From the NCBI GenBank assembly GCA_018224505.1, contig JAGTVD010000365.1, positions 1-26,096 of the forward strand: a stretch of DNA of 26,096 bases. The letters are read 5' to 3'. Positions 1 to 8,542 of the stretch are shown one piece after another. The notes under the pieces were generated by a model that ran no database searches, was not told the origin of the DNA, and saw nothing but the letters and a program-made list of their open reading frames with translations. This DNA comes from Desulfatitalea sp. (GTDB lineage: Bacteria > Desulfobacterota > Desulfobacteria > Desulfobacterales > Desulfosarcinaceae). A program made the translations under genes and the position numbers. Numbering within the stretch: the stretch's first letter is position 1; each line of letters begins with the position of its first letter.

Positions 1-243
1 GAAGAGGCGATTGATTTGGGGCTCGTAGACCGATTGGGAAATCTCGAGGACGCCATCACATGGGCCGGTGAGCTGGGCGGCATCGAAGGCGAGGTGGAGA
101 CGGTCTACCCTGAGCAGGATCGCATGCCGATGCTACGCTACCTGTTGGAGTCAGCCGTGCAACTTTGGACCGAAAGCGGGATGCGCCCTCGACTGGCGCC
201 GGAAGCCAGGTTGCACCGAGGTTTCGAGCGGCCTGGGTATTAA
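1..243 (+). CDS. sppA: Signal peptide peptidase SppA-like, C-terminal fragment (5' end outside window)
   Basis: The frame is open from the first base and ends at TAA 241-243, giving the last 80 residues of a larger protein. The stretch EEAIDLGLVDRLGNLEDAI matches the C-terminal segment of the SppA/S49 serine peptidase family, where a conserved 'A...GLVD..G' element follows the catalytic lysine/serine domains. S49 peptidases degrade cleaved signal peptides at the inner membrane. The catalytic residues would lie upstream and cannot be seen. The last ~35 residues (rich in R, E and P) are not conserved. The stop is followed after 13 bp by the stop of the opposing gene, so the two genes converge. 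The family call rests on a short stretch; an S49-like protease is the only match I recognise. Confidence 0.7.
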   Translation, partial: EEAIDLGLVDRLGNLEDAITWAGELGGIEGEVETVYPEQDRMPMLRYLLESAVQLWTESGMRPRLAPEARLHRGFERPGY

Positions 244-256
244 AAAAAAGGCAGGG

Positions 257-865
257 TTACTCGAACAGCGTCACATCACCCAAGCCCTTGCGCAGCACCT
301 GTGGTTCGTCATCGATGAGGGATATGACACTGGAAGGGTTGCCCGGCACCGGTCCGCCATCGATGATCAGATCCAGCTGTTTGCCGAAATGCTCCTCAAT
401 GCGCCACGCTTCAGACAAAAGCGCATCCTCGCGGCTGGCGGCGCTGGTGGAAAGAATGGGATTGCCCAGGGCGGTGATCAGGGCCATGCAGATCGGGTGG
501 TCCGGCAGACGGATACCGGCGGTCTTGCGTTTGGTGAGCATCATTTTGGGCACTTGGTTGGACCCTTCAAGAATGAAGGTGTAGGGCCCGGGCAGCAGTC
601 GCCGCAGCGTTTTATAAGCATAATTGGTCACCTTGGCATACTGACTGATACTTTTCAGATCGGCACAGATGAAACTGAACGGCTGGTGCTTAGGACGCTG
701 CTTGATCTGGTAGATGCGTTCGATGGCCTTTTTATTCATGATGTCGCACCCGATGCCGTAAATCGTGTCGGTGGGATAAGCGATCACGCCGCCGCGCTGC
801 AAGAGCGCCACGACTTGCTGGATCTTGCGTTGGGGCGGATTGACAGGATTGATTTCGAGTATCAC
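257..865 (-). CDS. Sua5/YciO/YrdC/YwlC family protein (YciO-like)
   Basis: 202 residues, single YrdC-like domain. Visible family motifs are GVIAYPTDTIYGIGCD (about residues 26-41), the KQRPKHQPFS segment (nucleotide/anion-binding K-R-x-x-x-x-P type), LLPGPYTFIL, AGIRLPDHPIC and the STSAA and PSSVIS motifs near the C-terminus. Sua5/TsaC members make threonylcarbamoyl-AMP for the t6A modification of tRNA. This length, without the extra Sua5 domain, fits the shorter TsaC/YciO branch (about 190-210 residues). YciO itself has an uncertain biochemical role, so I do not name it tsaC. The start codon is GTG (complement of 863-865), preceded by an AGGAA ribosome site at 871-875, and no nearer ATG fits. 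It converges with the sppA-like gene and diverges from guaB. Confidence 0.85.
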   Translation of the reverse strand: MILEINPVNPPQRKIQQVVALLQRGGVIAYPTDTIYGIGCDIMNKKAIERIYQIKQRPKHQPFSFICADLKSISQYAKVTNYAYKTLRRLLPGPYTFILEGSNQVPKMMLTKRKTAGIRLPDHPICMALITALGNPILSTSAASREDALLSEAWRIEEHFGKQLDLIIDGGPVPGNPSSVISLIDDEPQVLRKGLGDVTLFE

Positions 866-896
866 GGTATTTCCTGAACCGGGGTTGCCGGTGATT

Positions 897-930
897 TTAA
901 GTGTTAGGTGTTAAGTTTTAAGTGAAGGTG
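897..930. repeat. 7-bp tandem repeat (TTAAGTG-like), about 4.5 copies
   Basis: Four consecutive heptamers TTAAGTG (897-903), TTAGGTG (904-910), TTAAGTT (911-917) and TTAAGTG (918-924) are followed by a degenerate AAGGTG. It lies just upstream of the YciO-like gene and far upstream of guaB. This AT-rich simple repeat stands out against the GC-rich surroundings. No function can be read from the sequence. Confidence 0.7.
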
Positions 931-1078
931 TTCTCTCGATATAGATGACCTGTGCCAGTTCAAAAGTTGCTTTGTAGTATCGACACCCGGTCGCTGTCAA
1001 GATACAGCCGATGAAAGCGCGGGGTGATTGCATGTACCCCAAAGATATGGCGCGGCATGCCGTTGTGGTTGTTAAGCC

Positions 1079-1267
1079 GGTGCACCCGGTAGCGGGGGTG
1101 GGGCGCTGCACGCAACGGGTTCAAGTGACCCTAAGGGGTGTGCTCCGGGTAGGCCCGCAAACTCACTGCGTTCAGACAGTGCGGGCCGAGCGACCCTGCG
1201 CACACCCCCAAGCGTCACTAAAACCCCATTGCGGACGCAGCACCCCACCCCCGCTACCGGGTGCACC
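1079..1267. repeat. Large imperfect palindromic intergenic element (MITE-like)
   Basis: The outer arms 1079-1109 and 1237-1267 are 31-bp inverted copies with one mismatch (GGTGCACCCGGTAGCGGG at the outer edge of the left arm). The complementarity continues inward imperfectly to about 1141 and 1201, and a central hairpin is formed by GGCCCGC (1152-1158) and GCGGGCC (1181-1187) with an inner ACTG/CAGT stem. Weaker complementarity extends outward to about 1063 and 1291. The whole ~190 bp could fold as one long cruciform or RNA hairpin. It has no transposase gene. In the 552-bp gene-free stretch 866-1417, this element, the 7-bp repeat, the 14-bp palindrome and a -10 box are the only structures I see. 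Short reading frames inside it are by-products of the repeat. Confidence 0.8.
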
Positions 1268-1318
1268 TCCTAATTACCGGCTGTACAACCTGTGGGGTTG
1301 ATCCCTGAACACAATATA

Positions 1319-1332
1319 TGGTAACGTTACCA
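1319..1332. promoter_or_regulatory. Perfect 14-bp palindrome upstream of guaB, possible operator
   Basis: TGGTAACGTTACCA reads identically on both strands. Its central CG and half-site spacing resemble operators bound by LacI-family repressors, though no such regulator is encoded in the window. It sits 22 bp upstream of the TATAAT at 1354-1359, so it would cover or abut the -35 position of that promoter. It is probably a repressor site for guaB. The palindrome is observed; its role is inferred. Confidence 0.4.
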
Positions 1333-1353
1333 ATTTAAGAACCCAACAAGTTG

Positions 1354-1359
1354 TATAAT
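1354..1359 (+). promoter_or_regulatory. guaB: Candidate sigma-70 -10 box for guaB
   Basis: A perfect TATAAT in an AT-rich patch 59 bp before the guaB start. The matching -35 window (around 1331-1336, CAATTT) is poor, so the promoter would need an activator or is weak. The upstream palindrome overlaps this window. A second AT-rich hexamer, TATTAT (1365-1370), lies just downstream. Confidence 0.4.
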
Positions 1360-1417
1360 GTTGATATTATAAATAGTTTCCCATATGCACCGCCCAGGTG
1401 GCGGCGTGGAGGTTTTT

Positions 1418-2881
1418 ATGAGCACGATTCCCCCCGAGGAAGGTTTCTCCTTTGACGACGTTTTATTGCTGCCCAACTACTCCGATGTGCTGCCCAAGGA
1501 TGTGGATGTCAGTACCCAGTTGACCCGCACGCTCAAACTGAATATCCCCATTGTCAGTGCGGCCATGGATACGGTGACCGAGTCCCAGGCTGCCATCAGC
1601 ATGGCCCGGGAGGGAGGCATTGGCTTTGTCCATCGCAACATGAGCATCGAGCACCAGGCGTTGGAGGTTGATCAGGTCAAAAAATCGGAAAGTGGCATGA
1701 TCATCGATCCGGTTACCATCCACCCTGAACAGCGTGTGCACGAAGTGCTGGCCCTGATGTCCAAGTATCGTATTTCCGGGGTGCCGGTGGTAAAAGGAGA
1801 TCAACTGGTGGGTATCGTGACCAACCGGGACCTGCGCTTCGAGACCGATATGGAGAAATCGGTTTCGGAGGTAATGACCAAGGAGAATCTGGTCACGGTG
1901 CCGGAAGGGATCGAGCTTGAAGCGTCCAAACGGCTGCTGCACGAGCATCGTATCGAGAAGCTGCTGGTGGTGGATTCCCAGGGACGACTCAAGGGGATGA
2001 TCACCATCAAGGATATCGAGAAAATCAAAAAATACCCCAACGCCTGCAAGGACCAGATGGGGCGGTTGCGGGTGGGCGCTGCCATCGGCGTCGGTCCGGA
2101 CCGGCTGGAGCGCACCCAGGCGCTGGTCGATGCCGGCGCTGACGTCCTGCTCATCGACACTTCCCATGGCCACTCGCTGAACGTGATCGAGACGGTCAAG
2201 GAACTCAAGCAAACCTTCGCTTCCATCGAGGTCATCGCGGGCAACGTGGCCACGGCCAAGGGGGCCGAGGCATTGGTGGCGGCCGGTGTGGATGCCGTCA
2301 AAATCGGCATCGGTCCAGGATCGATATGCACCACCCGGATTGTGGCCGGCGTTGGTGTGCCGCAAGTTTCGGCCATCATGAACTGCAAGCCGGTGGCCAA
2401 CAAAACGGGGGTTCCCCTGATTGCCGACGGCGGGATCAAGTTTTCCGGAGATGTGTCCAAGGCCATCGGCGCCGGTGCCCACACGGTCATGATCGGCGGA
2501 TTGTTTGCGGGTACGGACGAAAGCCCCGGTGAGACGATTCTCTTTCAGGGGCGCAGCTATAAAGTGTACCGTGGAATGGGTTCCCTGGAAGCCATGAAGC
2601 AGGGCAGCAAGGACCGCTACTACCAGACCGAGCAGGAGGCGGATGACAAACTGGTGCCCGAAGGGATTGTCGGGCGGGTGCCGTACCGGGGTTCCCTGGC
2701 CGCCAATATCCACCAGTTGATCGGAGGGCTCAAGGCCGGTATGGGCTATGCGGGCTGCCGCACCATCGAAGAGCTGCGTGACAAGGCGCGGTTTTTAAGG
2801 ATCACGGCGGCAGGTTTGCGGGAGAGCCACGTCCATGACGTGATTATCACCAAGGAAGCCCCCAATTACCGTTTGGAGTAA
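1418..2881 (+). CDS. guaB: Inosine-5'-monophosphate dehydrogenase
   Basis: Cytoplasmic enzyme that oxidises IMP to XMP with NAD+, the committed step of GMP synthesis. The 487 residues match the usual bacterial length of about 490. Visible features: the N-terminal signature FSFDDVLLLPNYSDVLP, a (beta/alpha)8 barrel interrupted at about residues 95-205 by a CBS-domain pair (SGVPVVKGDQLVGIVTNRDL and IEKLLVVDSQGRLKGMITIK), the catalytic-loop motif GIGPGSICTTRIVAGVG with the nucleophilic cysteine at residue 304, the DGGI phosphate site, and the mobile flap YRGMGSLEAM...SKDRYYQ. The start at ATG 1418 is preferred because TGGAGG (1407-1412) lies just upstream and the family N-terminus begins there; an in-frame ATG at 1385 would add an atypical 11 residues. 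guaA is not in the window. Confidence 0.97.
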   Translation: MSTIPPEEGFSFDDVLLLPNYSDVLPKDVDVSTQLTRTLKLNIPIVSAAMDTVTESQAAISMAREGGIGFVHRNMSIEHQALEVDQVKKSESGMIIDPVTIHPEQRVHEVLALMSKYRISGVPVVKGDQLVGIVTNRDLRFETDMEKSVSEVMTKENLVTVPEGIELEASKRLLHEHRIEKLLVVDSQGRLKGMITIKDIEKIKKYPNACKDQMGRLRVGAAIGVGPDRLERTQALVDAGADVLLIDTSHGHSLNVIETVKELKQTFASIEVIAGNVATAKGAEALVAAGVDAVKIGIGPGSICTTRIVAGVGVPQVSAIMNCKPVANKTGVPLIADGGIKFSGDVSKAIGAGAHTVMIGGLFAGTDESPGETILFQGRSYKVYRGMGSLEAMKQGSKDRYYQTEQEADDKLVPEGIVGRVPYRGSLAANIHQLIGGLKAGMGYAGCRTIEELRDKARFLRITAAGLRESHVHDVIITKEAPNYRLE

Positions 2882-3002
2882 CGTATAGTCGCCTGAAGCA
2901 GCCATGGCCGCCGCGATACCGTGGCCGTTCCAATCGCCGCCCATGCCACCTTCGGCCGGGCGGCCATTTCCATTCAGCCTCGCCGAGGGAATCGAATCAC
3001 CG

Positions 3003-6000
3003 ATGCGCACACCACCCACCGACTTCGTTCATTTACACGTTCACACCATGTACAGCCTGCTCGATGGCGCCATTCGGCTGGACAGGCTTTTTGAGCGGGC
3101 CAAGCACTTCAACATGCACAGCGTGGCCATCACCGACCATGGCACCATGTTCAATGTGCTCGAGTTCTACCAGAAGGCGGTCAAGGCGGGTATCAAACCG
3201 ATTATCGGGTGCGAATGTTATGTGGCCCCGCGCTCCATGGCCGACAAAACCCCCCTGGATGCCAAGGGCCTGACCCATCTGGTGCTGCTGGCTGAAAACC
3301 AGGAAGGGTATCGCAATTTGTGCAAGCTGGCCACCCTTGCCCAGACTGAAGGGTTTTACTATCGGCCGCGCATTGATAAGGCAGTTCTCAAAGAACACCA
3401 CAACGGCCTGATCGGCATGTCTGCCTGTCTGCACGGCGCGATACCCCAATTGATCACCGCGGGTCAGATGGATCAAGCGCAAGAGGCGGCCCTTTTCTAC
3501 CAGGAGCTGTTTGGTCCGGGAAACTTCTTCCTCGAAGTGCAGAACAACGGTATTGACAAGCAGGATACGGTCAATGCGGCCTTGCGGGAAATAGGGGCCC
3601 GATTGGACATCCCCCTGGTGGCGAGCAACGACTGTCATTATCTGGACAAGGCGGATTTGCGTGCCCATGACGTGTTGCTCTGTGTGCAGACCGGCAAGAC
3701 CGTCAATGACAGCGAACGGTTTCGTTTCCGGACGGATCAGCTCTACTTTAAATCCAAAGAGGAGATGATTCACTATTTCCAGGATTTTCCCGGAGCCATC
3801 GAAAACAGTGTGGCTATTGCCGAGCGCTGTAATATCGCCTTCGATCTGGACAATTACCACTTTCCCCAATTCAAAGACGATTCGGGCCTCAGTGCCGATG
3901 CCCTATTCATCCGCAAAACCGAAGAAGGGTTCGACCGCGTCTGGCGGCTGATTACGGCCAAAGCGCCCGATGCCGACCTGCAGACCTATCGCGAGCGGCT
4001 GGAGTATGAGATCGGCGTCATCAACCGCATGGGTTTTCCGGGCTACTTTTTGATCGTTGCCGATTTTATCAACTATGCTAAGGAAAACAAAATTCCTGTG
4101 GGGCCGGGGCGGGGTTCGGCCGCCGGCAGCCTGGTGGCCTACGCTTTGGGCATCACCGACCTGGACCCCCTGGAGCACGGCCTGATTTTCGAACGGTTCC
4201 TCAATCCGGATCGCATCAGCATGCCGGATATCGATGTGGATTTTTGTATCAATGGTCGGGACACCGTGTTCAAGTATGTAGTGGAGCGTTACGGCGGGTG
4301 GGATTACGTCGCCCAGATTATCACTTTCGGAAAGCTCAAAACCCGGGCGGTGATCCGGGATGTGGGCCGGGCCCTGGATATCCCCTTGCCCGAGGTGGAT
4401 GCCATCGCCAAATTGGTGCCCGATGTGCTGAACATCTCCCTGGATGATGCGCTCAAACAAGAGCCGCAACTGCGTGAGCTCGAAGCGACGCGGCCCGAGG
4501 TGGCCGAATTGATCGCCATTTGCCGCATCCTCGAAGGGTTGCCGCGCCATGCCTCCACCCACGCCGCGGGAGTGGTGATCGGTGACAAACCCCTGGTCCA
4601 CTACCTGCCACTTTACAAGGGTAAAAAGGGCGAAGTGGTGACCCAGTTCGACATGAAGCTGGTGGAGAATATCGGCCTGGTGAAGTTCGATTTTCTCGGC
4701 TTGCGCAACCTTACCGTGATCGATAAAGCCCTGGCCCTGATTCGCCAACAGGGCAAGGAGCCCCCCGATCTGTCCAATCTCGATTTCCATGACGCGCCGA
4801 CTTACGCCTTGCTGTCGGCCGGTGACACCACCGGGGTGTTTCAGTTGGAAAGTTCGGGTATGAAGGATTTGCTGGTGCGCCTGAAGCCCGAATCCTTCGC
4901 CGATGTTACCGCCCTGGTGGCCCTCTACCGGCCCGGTCCTCTGGACAGTGGCATGGTCGACGATTTTGTGGAGCGCAAACACGGCCGCAAGACGGTGGAA
5001 TACATGCTGCCCGATCTGGAGCCGATCCTGCAGGAGACATACGGGGTTATCGTTTACCAGGAGCAGGTGATGAAAATTGCCTCGGCCCTGGCCAGTTATA
5101 CCATGGCCGAAGCCGACGGGTTGCGCAAGGCCATGGGCAAGAAGATCGCCGCCATGATGGCCCAGCACCGAGAGCGGTTTGTCAAAGGCGCGGTGGCCAA
5201 CGGCCATGAAGAGAAAAAAGCCCTGGCCCTTTTCGATCTCATGGAGAAGTTCGGTGGTTACGGTTTCAACAAGTCCCACAGCGCAGCTTATGCCCTGATC
5301 GCTTATCAGACGGCCTACCTCAAGGCCCACTTCCCCTTGGAATTTATCGCTGCGCTGCTGACCAGCGAAATGCACTCCATCGATGGTGTGGTCAAGTACA
5401 TCAACGAATGCCGCACGCATCAGATCGAGGTGTGGCCGCCGGATGTCAACCGCGGCGAAACCCATTTCGCGGTGGCCGAGGGCAAAATTCTCTTCGGCCT
5501 GGTGGCGGTCAAGAATGTGGGGGAAGGCGCGGTGGAGGCCATCGTGGGCGAGCGACAGGCCGGTGGGCCTTTTGCCTCCCTGTTCGACTTCTGCGAGCGG
5601 GTCGATTTGCGCAAGGTGAACAAGCGTGTGGTGGAAGCGCTAATTGCCTGTGGGGCCTTCGATTCCACCGGTGCTGAGCGATCGCGGATGATGGCGGTGC
5701 TGGAGGAGGCGCTGGAGTACGGCCAGAAGGTCCAGAAGGAGCGTTGCGATCCCCAAATGGGGTTGTTTGATGAGGGGCCGGCCTGTTCGCTTTCGATCAC
5801 CCCCCCCACCATGCCCAATATGCCGGAATGGCCCGAGCGGGAGCGGTTGGCCCGGGAAAAAGAGTCCCTCGGATTCTTTATATCCGGTCATCCCCTGGCG
5901 CCCCATCAGAAAATCATGGCCAAATTCGGCAGCGCCACGGCCGCCAACCTGATGGAGGTGGAAAACGGGCAGATCGTGCGCATAGGGGGTATGCTCACCA

Positions 6001-6539
6001 GCCGCAAGGTGATCCGCACCAAGAAAGATGAGCAGATGGCTTTCGTGCAGTTGGAGGATATGGAAGGCAGCGTGGAGGTGGTTGTCTTTCCTTCGGTGTA
6101 CGCCGACTGCCAGCACATGCTGATTGACGATCAGCCGCTGCTGGTGCAGGGAAAGGTGCAAAAGGACGAAAAGAGTGCCAAAATCCTCGCCGACAACATC
6201 ATTGCCATGGAGGATGCCGAATCCCGTTGGACGGCGGAGGTGCATTTCACTGTCGACGCGGCGCGCAGCGACAAGGAGACCCTGGGTCGGTTGCGGGAGG
6301 TGGTGCGGCGTCATCCGGGGGACTGCCAGGGATGGCTCCATCTGAAAATCGACGACAGCGTGGAGACCATTATCGCCATGGCCGACGGGTGGCGTTTTCA
6401 ACCCGGAGAGATGCTGCGCCGGGAAGTCAACGCCCTTCTTGGCTATCCGGCCATCGAGACCCGCTGCGCGCCCATTCAGGCGGCGGCCGAAAGTAATGGC
6501 AACGGCCGCTGGCGGCGCAATGGCAGGGCAGCGCAATGA
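3003..6539 (+). CDS. dnaE: DNA polymerase III subunit alpha (replicative polymerase)
   Basis: 1178 residues, close to the E. coli DnaE length of 1160. The PHP domain opens with HLHVHTMYSLLDGA and retains its metal-binding histidines. The polymerase core has GPGRGSAAGSLVAYALGITD and the catalytic aspartates in PDIDVDF (D409, D411) and KFDFLGL (D563). The HASTHAAGVVI, GVFQLESSGM and YRPGPLD motifs follow. The helix-hairpin-helix region contains the GYGFNKSHSAAYALIAYQTA segment, and an OB fold begins near IVRIGGMLTSRKVIRTKKD. The frame is open back to 2904, but those 33 residues are unlike the family and lack a ribosome site, so ATG 3003 (MRTPPTDFVHLH) is used. A weak GAGGG lies 14 bp upstream. 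The gene follows guaB by 121 bp. Confidence 0.96.
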   Translation: MRTPPTDFVHLHVHTMYSLLDGAIRLDRLFERAKHFNMHSVAITDHGTMFNVLEFYQKAVKAGIKPIIGCECYVAPRSMADKTPLDAKGLTHLVLLAENQEGYRNLCKLATLAQTEGFYYRPRIDKAVLKEHHNGLIGMSACLHGAIPQLITAGQMDQAQEAALFYQELFGPGNFFLEVQNNGIDKQDTVNAALREIGARLDIPLVASNDCHYLDKADLRAHDVLLCVQTGKTVNDSERFRFRTDQLYFKSKEEMIHYFQDFPGAIENSVAIAERCNIAFDLDNYHFPQFKDDSGLSADALFIRKTEEGFDRVWRLITAKAPDADLQTYRERLEYEIGVINRMGFPGYFLIVADFINYAKENKIPVGPGRGSAAGSLVAYALGITDLDPLEHGLIFERFLNPDRISMPDIDVDFCINGRDTVFKYVVERYGGWDYVAQIITFGKLKTRAVIRDVGRALDIPLPEVDAIAKLVPDVLNISLDDALKQEPQLRELEATRPEVAELIAICRILEGLPRHASTHAAGVVIGDKPLVHYLPLYKGKKGEVVTQFDMKLVENIGLVKFDFLGLRNLTVIDKALALIRQQGKEPPDLSNLDFHDAPTYALLSAGDTTGVFQLESSGMKDLLVRLKPESFADVTALVALYRPGPLDSGMVDDFVERKHGRKTVEYMLPDLEPILQETYGVIVYQEQVMKIASALASYTMAEADGLRKAMGKKIAAMMAQHRERFVKGAVANGHEEKKALALFDLMEKFGGYGFNKSHSAAYALIAYQTAYLKAHFPLEFIAALLTSEMHSIDGVVKYINECRTHQIEVWPPDVNRGETHFAVAEGKILFGLVAVKNVGEGAVEAIVGERQAGGPFASLFDFCERVDLRKVNKRVVEALIACGAFDSTGAERSRMMAVLEEALEYGQKVQKERCDPQMGLFDEGPACSLSITPPTMPNMPEWPERERLAREKESLGFFISGHPLAPHQKIMAKFGSATAANLMEVENGQIVRIGGMLTSRKVIRTKKDEQMAFVQLEDMEGSVEVVVFPSVYADCQHMLIDDQPLLVQGKVQKDEKSAKILADNIIAMEDAESRWTAEVHFTVDAARSDKETLGRLREVVRRHPGDCQGWLHLKIDDSVETIIAMADGWRFQPGEMLRREVNALLGYPAIETRCAPIQAAAESNGNGRWRRNGRAAQ

Positions 6540-6591
6540 ACCGGAAATAAATGTGCTCTCAAAAAACACGCAGCAAAGAATGGATAATCGC

Positions 6592-7728
6592 ATGAATGTT
6601 CCCCTACTTGATCTGAAAGCCCAGTATCAAACCATTCGGGAAGAGATCCGGACGGTCATCGACGCGATCTGCGACAGTCAATACTTCATCCTCGGACCCC
6701 ACGTCGAGGCGATGGAGACCAAGATCGCCGCCTATTGCCAGACGCCGTACGCCGTGGGGGTGTCGTCGGGGTCGGATGCCCTGATCATCGCTCTCATGGC
6801 CGCCGGCATCGGTCCCGGCGACGCGGTGATCACCACCCCCTATACCTTTTTCGCCACTGCCGGCGCCGTGGCCCGGGTGGGTGCGCGACCGATCTTCGTG
6901 GATATCGAGCCGGCCGCCTGCAATTTGGATCCCCAGCGCCTGCAAGACGTCGTGGCGGCCATGGATGACGATGCGCGTGCCGCAGTCAAGGCGATCATCC
7001 CGGTTCATTTGTACGGGCAGTGCGCCGACATGGATCCGATCCTCGAATTGGCCCGGCGCCACGACTGGGTGGTGATCGAAGATGCCGCCCAGGCCATCGG
7101 TGCGGAGTACAAAGGCCGCCGGGCAGGCAGCATGGGGGATTTTGGCTGTTTTTCTTTCTTTCCTTCCAAGAACCTGGGGGCATTCGGTGACGGCGGTGTG
7201 GTGACCACCCGCTCCGCCGAGATGGACCAACGGCTGCGAATGCTGCGCATGCACGGCATGGAACCCAAATACTACCACCAATTGATCGGCGGCAATTTCC
7301 GTCTGGACGCCCTGCAAGCTGCCGTGGTGGCGGTCAAGTTGGATCACTTGGACCGCTGGACCCAGGGTCGCCAGGAAAATGCCGCTACCTATCGTCGGCT
7401 GTTCCGGGAGGCCGGTTTGGAAGGAACGGTTCAATTGCCCGTCGAGCTCCAGAACCGTCACATTTACAACCAGTTTGTCATCCGCGTGGACCGGGACCGG
7501 GATGGGTTGCGTGATCGTTTGGCCGGGCAGGGAATTGGCACCGAGGTGTACTACCCGGTACCCTTGCATATGCAGACCTGTTTCGCCTATCTCGGGTGCC
7601 GGGCAGGCGACTTTCCGGAGTCGGAGCGCGCTGCCGGCCAAACCCTGGCGTTGCCGATCTATCCGGAGTTGAGCGAGGCGCAGTTGGCGATGGTCGTGGA
7701 TCGAATTCGCGAATGGATAGGGCAATGA
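6592..7728 (+). CDS. DegT/DnrJ/EryC1/StrS family PLP aminotransferase
   Basis: 378 residues, a typical length. Family motifs: MNVPLLDLKAQYQTI at the start, SSGSDALIIALMAAGIGPGD, TPYTFFATAGAVARVGARPIFVDI, IPVHLYGQCADMD, IEDAAQAIGAEYKGR, the PLP lysine in FFPSKNLGAFGDGG (K193), and GGNFRLDALQAAVV near the C-terminal half. These enzymes aminate keto-sugar nucleotides for surface polysaccharides or secondary metabolites; the substrate here cannot be read. ATG 6592 fits the family start; ATG 6580 is an alternative. Neither has a strong ribosome site. It starts 52 bp after dnaE and ends 10 bp before mqnD, so it may be co-transcribed with the menaquinone genes although it has no known part in that pathway. 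Confidence 0.9.
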   Translation: MNVPLLDLKAQYQTIREEIRTVIDAICDSQYFILGPHVEAMETKIAAYCQTPYAVGVSSGSDALIIALMAAGIGPGDAVITTPYTFFATAGAVARVGARPIFVDIEPAACNLDPQRLQDVVAAMDDDARAAVKAIIPVHLYGQCADMDPILELARRHDWVVIEDAAQAIGAEYKGRRAGSMGDFGCFSFFPSKNLGAFGDGGVVTTRSAEMDQRLRMLRMHGMEPKYYHQLIGGNFRLDALQAAVVAVKLDHLDRWTQGRQENAATYRRLFREAGLEGTVQLPVELQNRHIYNQFVIRVDRDRDGLRDRLAGQGIGTEVYYPVPLHMQTCFAYLGCRAGDFPESERAAGQTLALPIYPELSEAQLAMVVDRIREWIGQ

Positions 7729-7738
7729 GGAGAGGTCG

Positions 7739-8542
7739 ATGCATTTGAGTTTAGGGTTTTCGCCGTGCCCCAATGACACCTTCATCTTCGATGGCCTGGT
7801 CAAGGGATCGGTCCCCTTGGTGGGGCATACTTTTGAAGTGGCGCTTCACGATGTGGAAACCCTTAATCGGATGGCCTTCGGAGATCAACTGGATGTGACC
7901 AAGCTCTCCTTTTTCGCCTGGCTGGCGGTCCGGGAGCGTTATCGACTGCTCTCTTGCGGTGGGGCATTGGGATACGGATGCGGACCCGTCGTGATCGCCC
8001 GCCGCCCTTTGGCCCGGGAGGATATGGCCGGTTGCCGCGTGGTGTTGCCGGGTGAGTGGACCACCGCCCACCTGTTGTTCCGGCTCTGGGCGCCGGAGGC
8101 GGCTCAACGGCACTTTGTGCCCTATGATCGCGTTTTCGACACCCTCCATGCCCGGCAGGCCGATTGCGGCGTGATCATCCACGAAAGCCGGTTCACCTAC
8201 GCCGCTGCCGGCTTTCACGCAGTGGTGGATCTGGGTGCCTGGTGGGAAGAGCGCACCGGACTGCCCATTCCCTTGGGGGGCATCGCCGCTCACCAACGGG
8301 TGCCGGAGACGGTGGTCGCCCAACTGGAGGCCGCCATTCGTCGCAGCATCGCCACCGCGCGGGCCAATCCCGATGGCGCCATGCCCTACATCCGCACCCA
8401 TGCCCAGGAGATGACCGCCGATGTGCTGCGGGCCCACATCGACACCTTCGTCAATGATTTCAGTCTCGATTCCGGCCCCACGGGTCGGCAGGCCGTGCGG
8501 CGGTTGGCCGAAGAGGCGCGTCTGGCCGGTATTCTGCCATGA
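7739..8542 (+). CDS. mqnD: 1,4-dihydroxy-6-naphthoate synthase (MqnD)
   Basis: 267 residues of the MqnA/MqnD periplasmic-binding-protein-like fold. MqnD signatures are SPCPNDTFIFDGLV at the N-terminus, DVTKLSFFAWLAV, the LGYGCGPVVIA loop, IIHESRFTYAAAG and LPIPLGGIA. The enzyme splits cyclic dehypoxanthine futalosine to give 1,4-dihydroxy-6-naphthoate, the ring precursor of menaquinone. A strong ribosome site (GAGGAGAGG, 7727-7735) precedes ATG 7739. Its stop overlaps the start of mqnB in an ATGA junction, indicating translational coupling. Confidence 0.93.
   Translation: MHLSLGFSPCPNDTFIFDGLVKGSVPLVGHTFEVALHDVETLNRMAFGDQLDVTKLSFFAWLAVRERYRLLSCGGALGYGCGPVVIARRPLAREDMAGCRVVLPGEWTTAHLLFRLWAPEAAQRHFVPYDRVFDTLHARQADCGVIIHESRFTYAAAGFHAVVDLGAWWEERTGLPIPLGGIAAHQRVPETVVAQLEAAIRRSIATARANPDGAMPYIRTHAQEMTADVLRAHIDTFVNDFSLDSGPTGRQAVRRLAEEARLAGILP

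Noticed and set aside
68..877. 269-residue plus-strand open frame over the YciO-like gene
   Set aside because: The minus-strand YciO-like protein has clear family motifs; this frame does not.
1072..1266. Small frames inside the palindromic element
   Set aside because: Both strands give short frames because the element is nearly self-complementary; none has a ribosome site or recognisable domain.
1463..2713. 416-residue open frame antisense to guaB
   Set aside because: Composition-driven shadow of a strongly conserved guaB; no recognisable domain, and the plus-strand gene has full family motifs.
2904..3002. Longer dnaE start at 2904
   Set aside because: The extra 33 residues are unlike DnaE N-termini and no Shine-Dalgarno precedes ATG 2904; ATG 3003 directly precedes the PHP motif.
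3903..5465. 520-residue open frame antisense to dnaE
   Set aside because: It lies wholly within the conserved dnaE core and its His/Gly-rich translation has no domain; typical GC-rich shadow.
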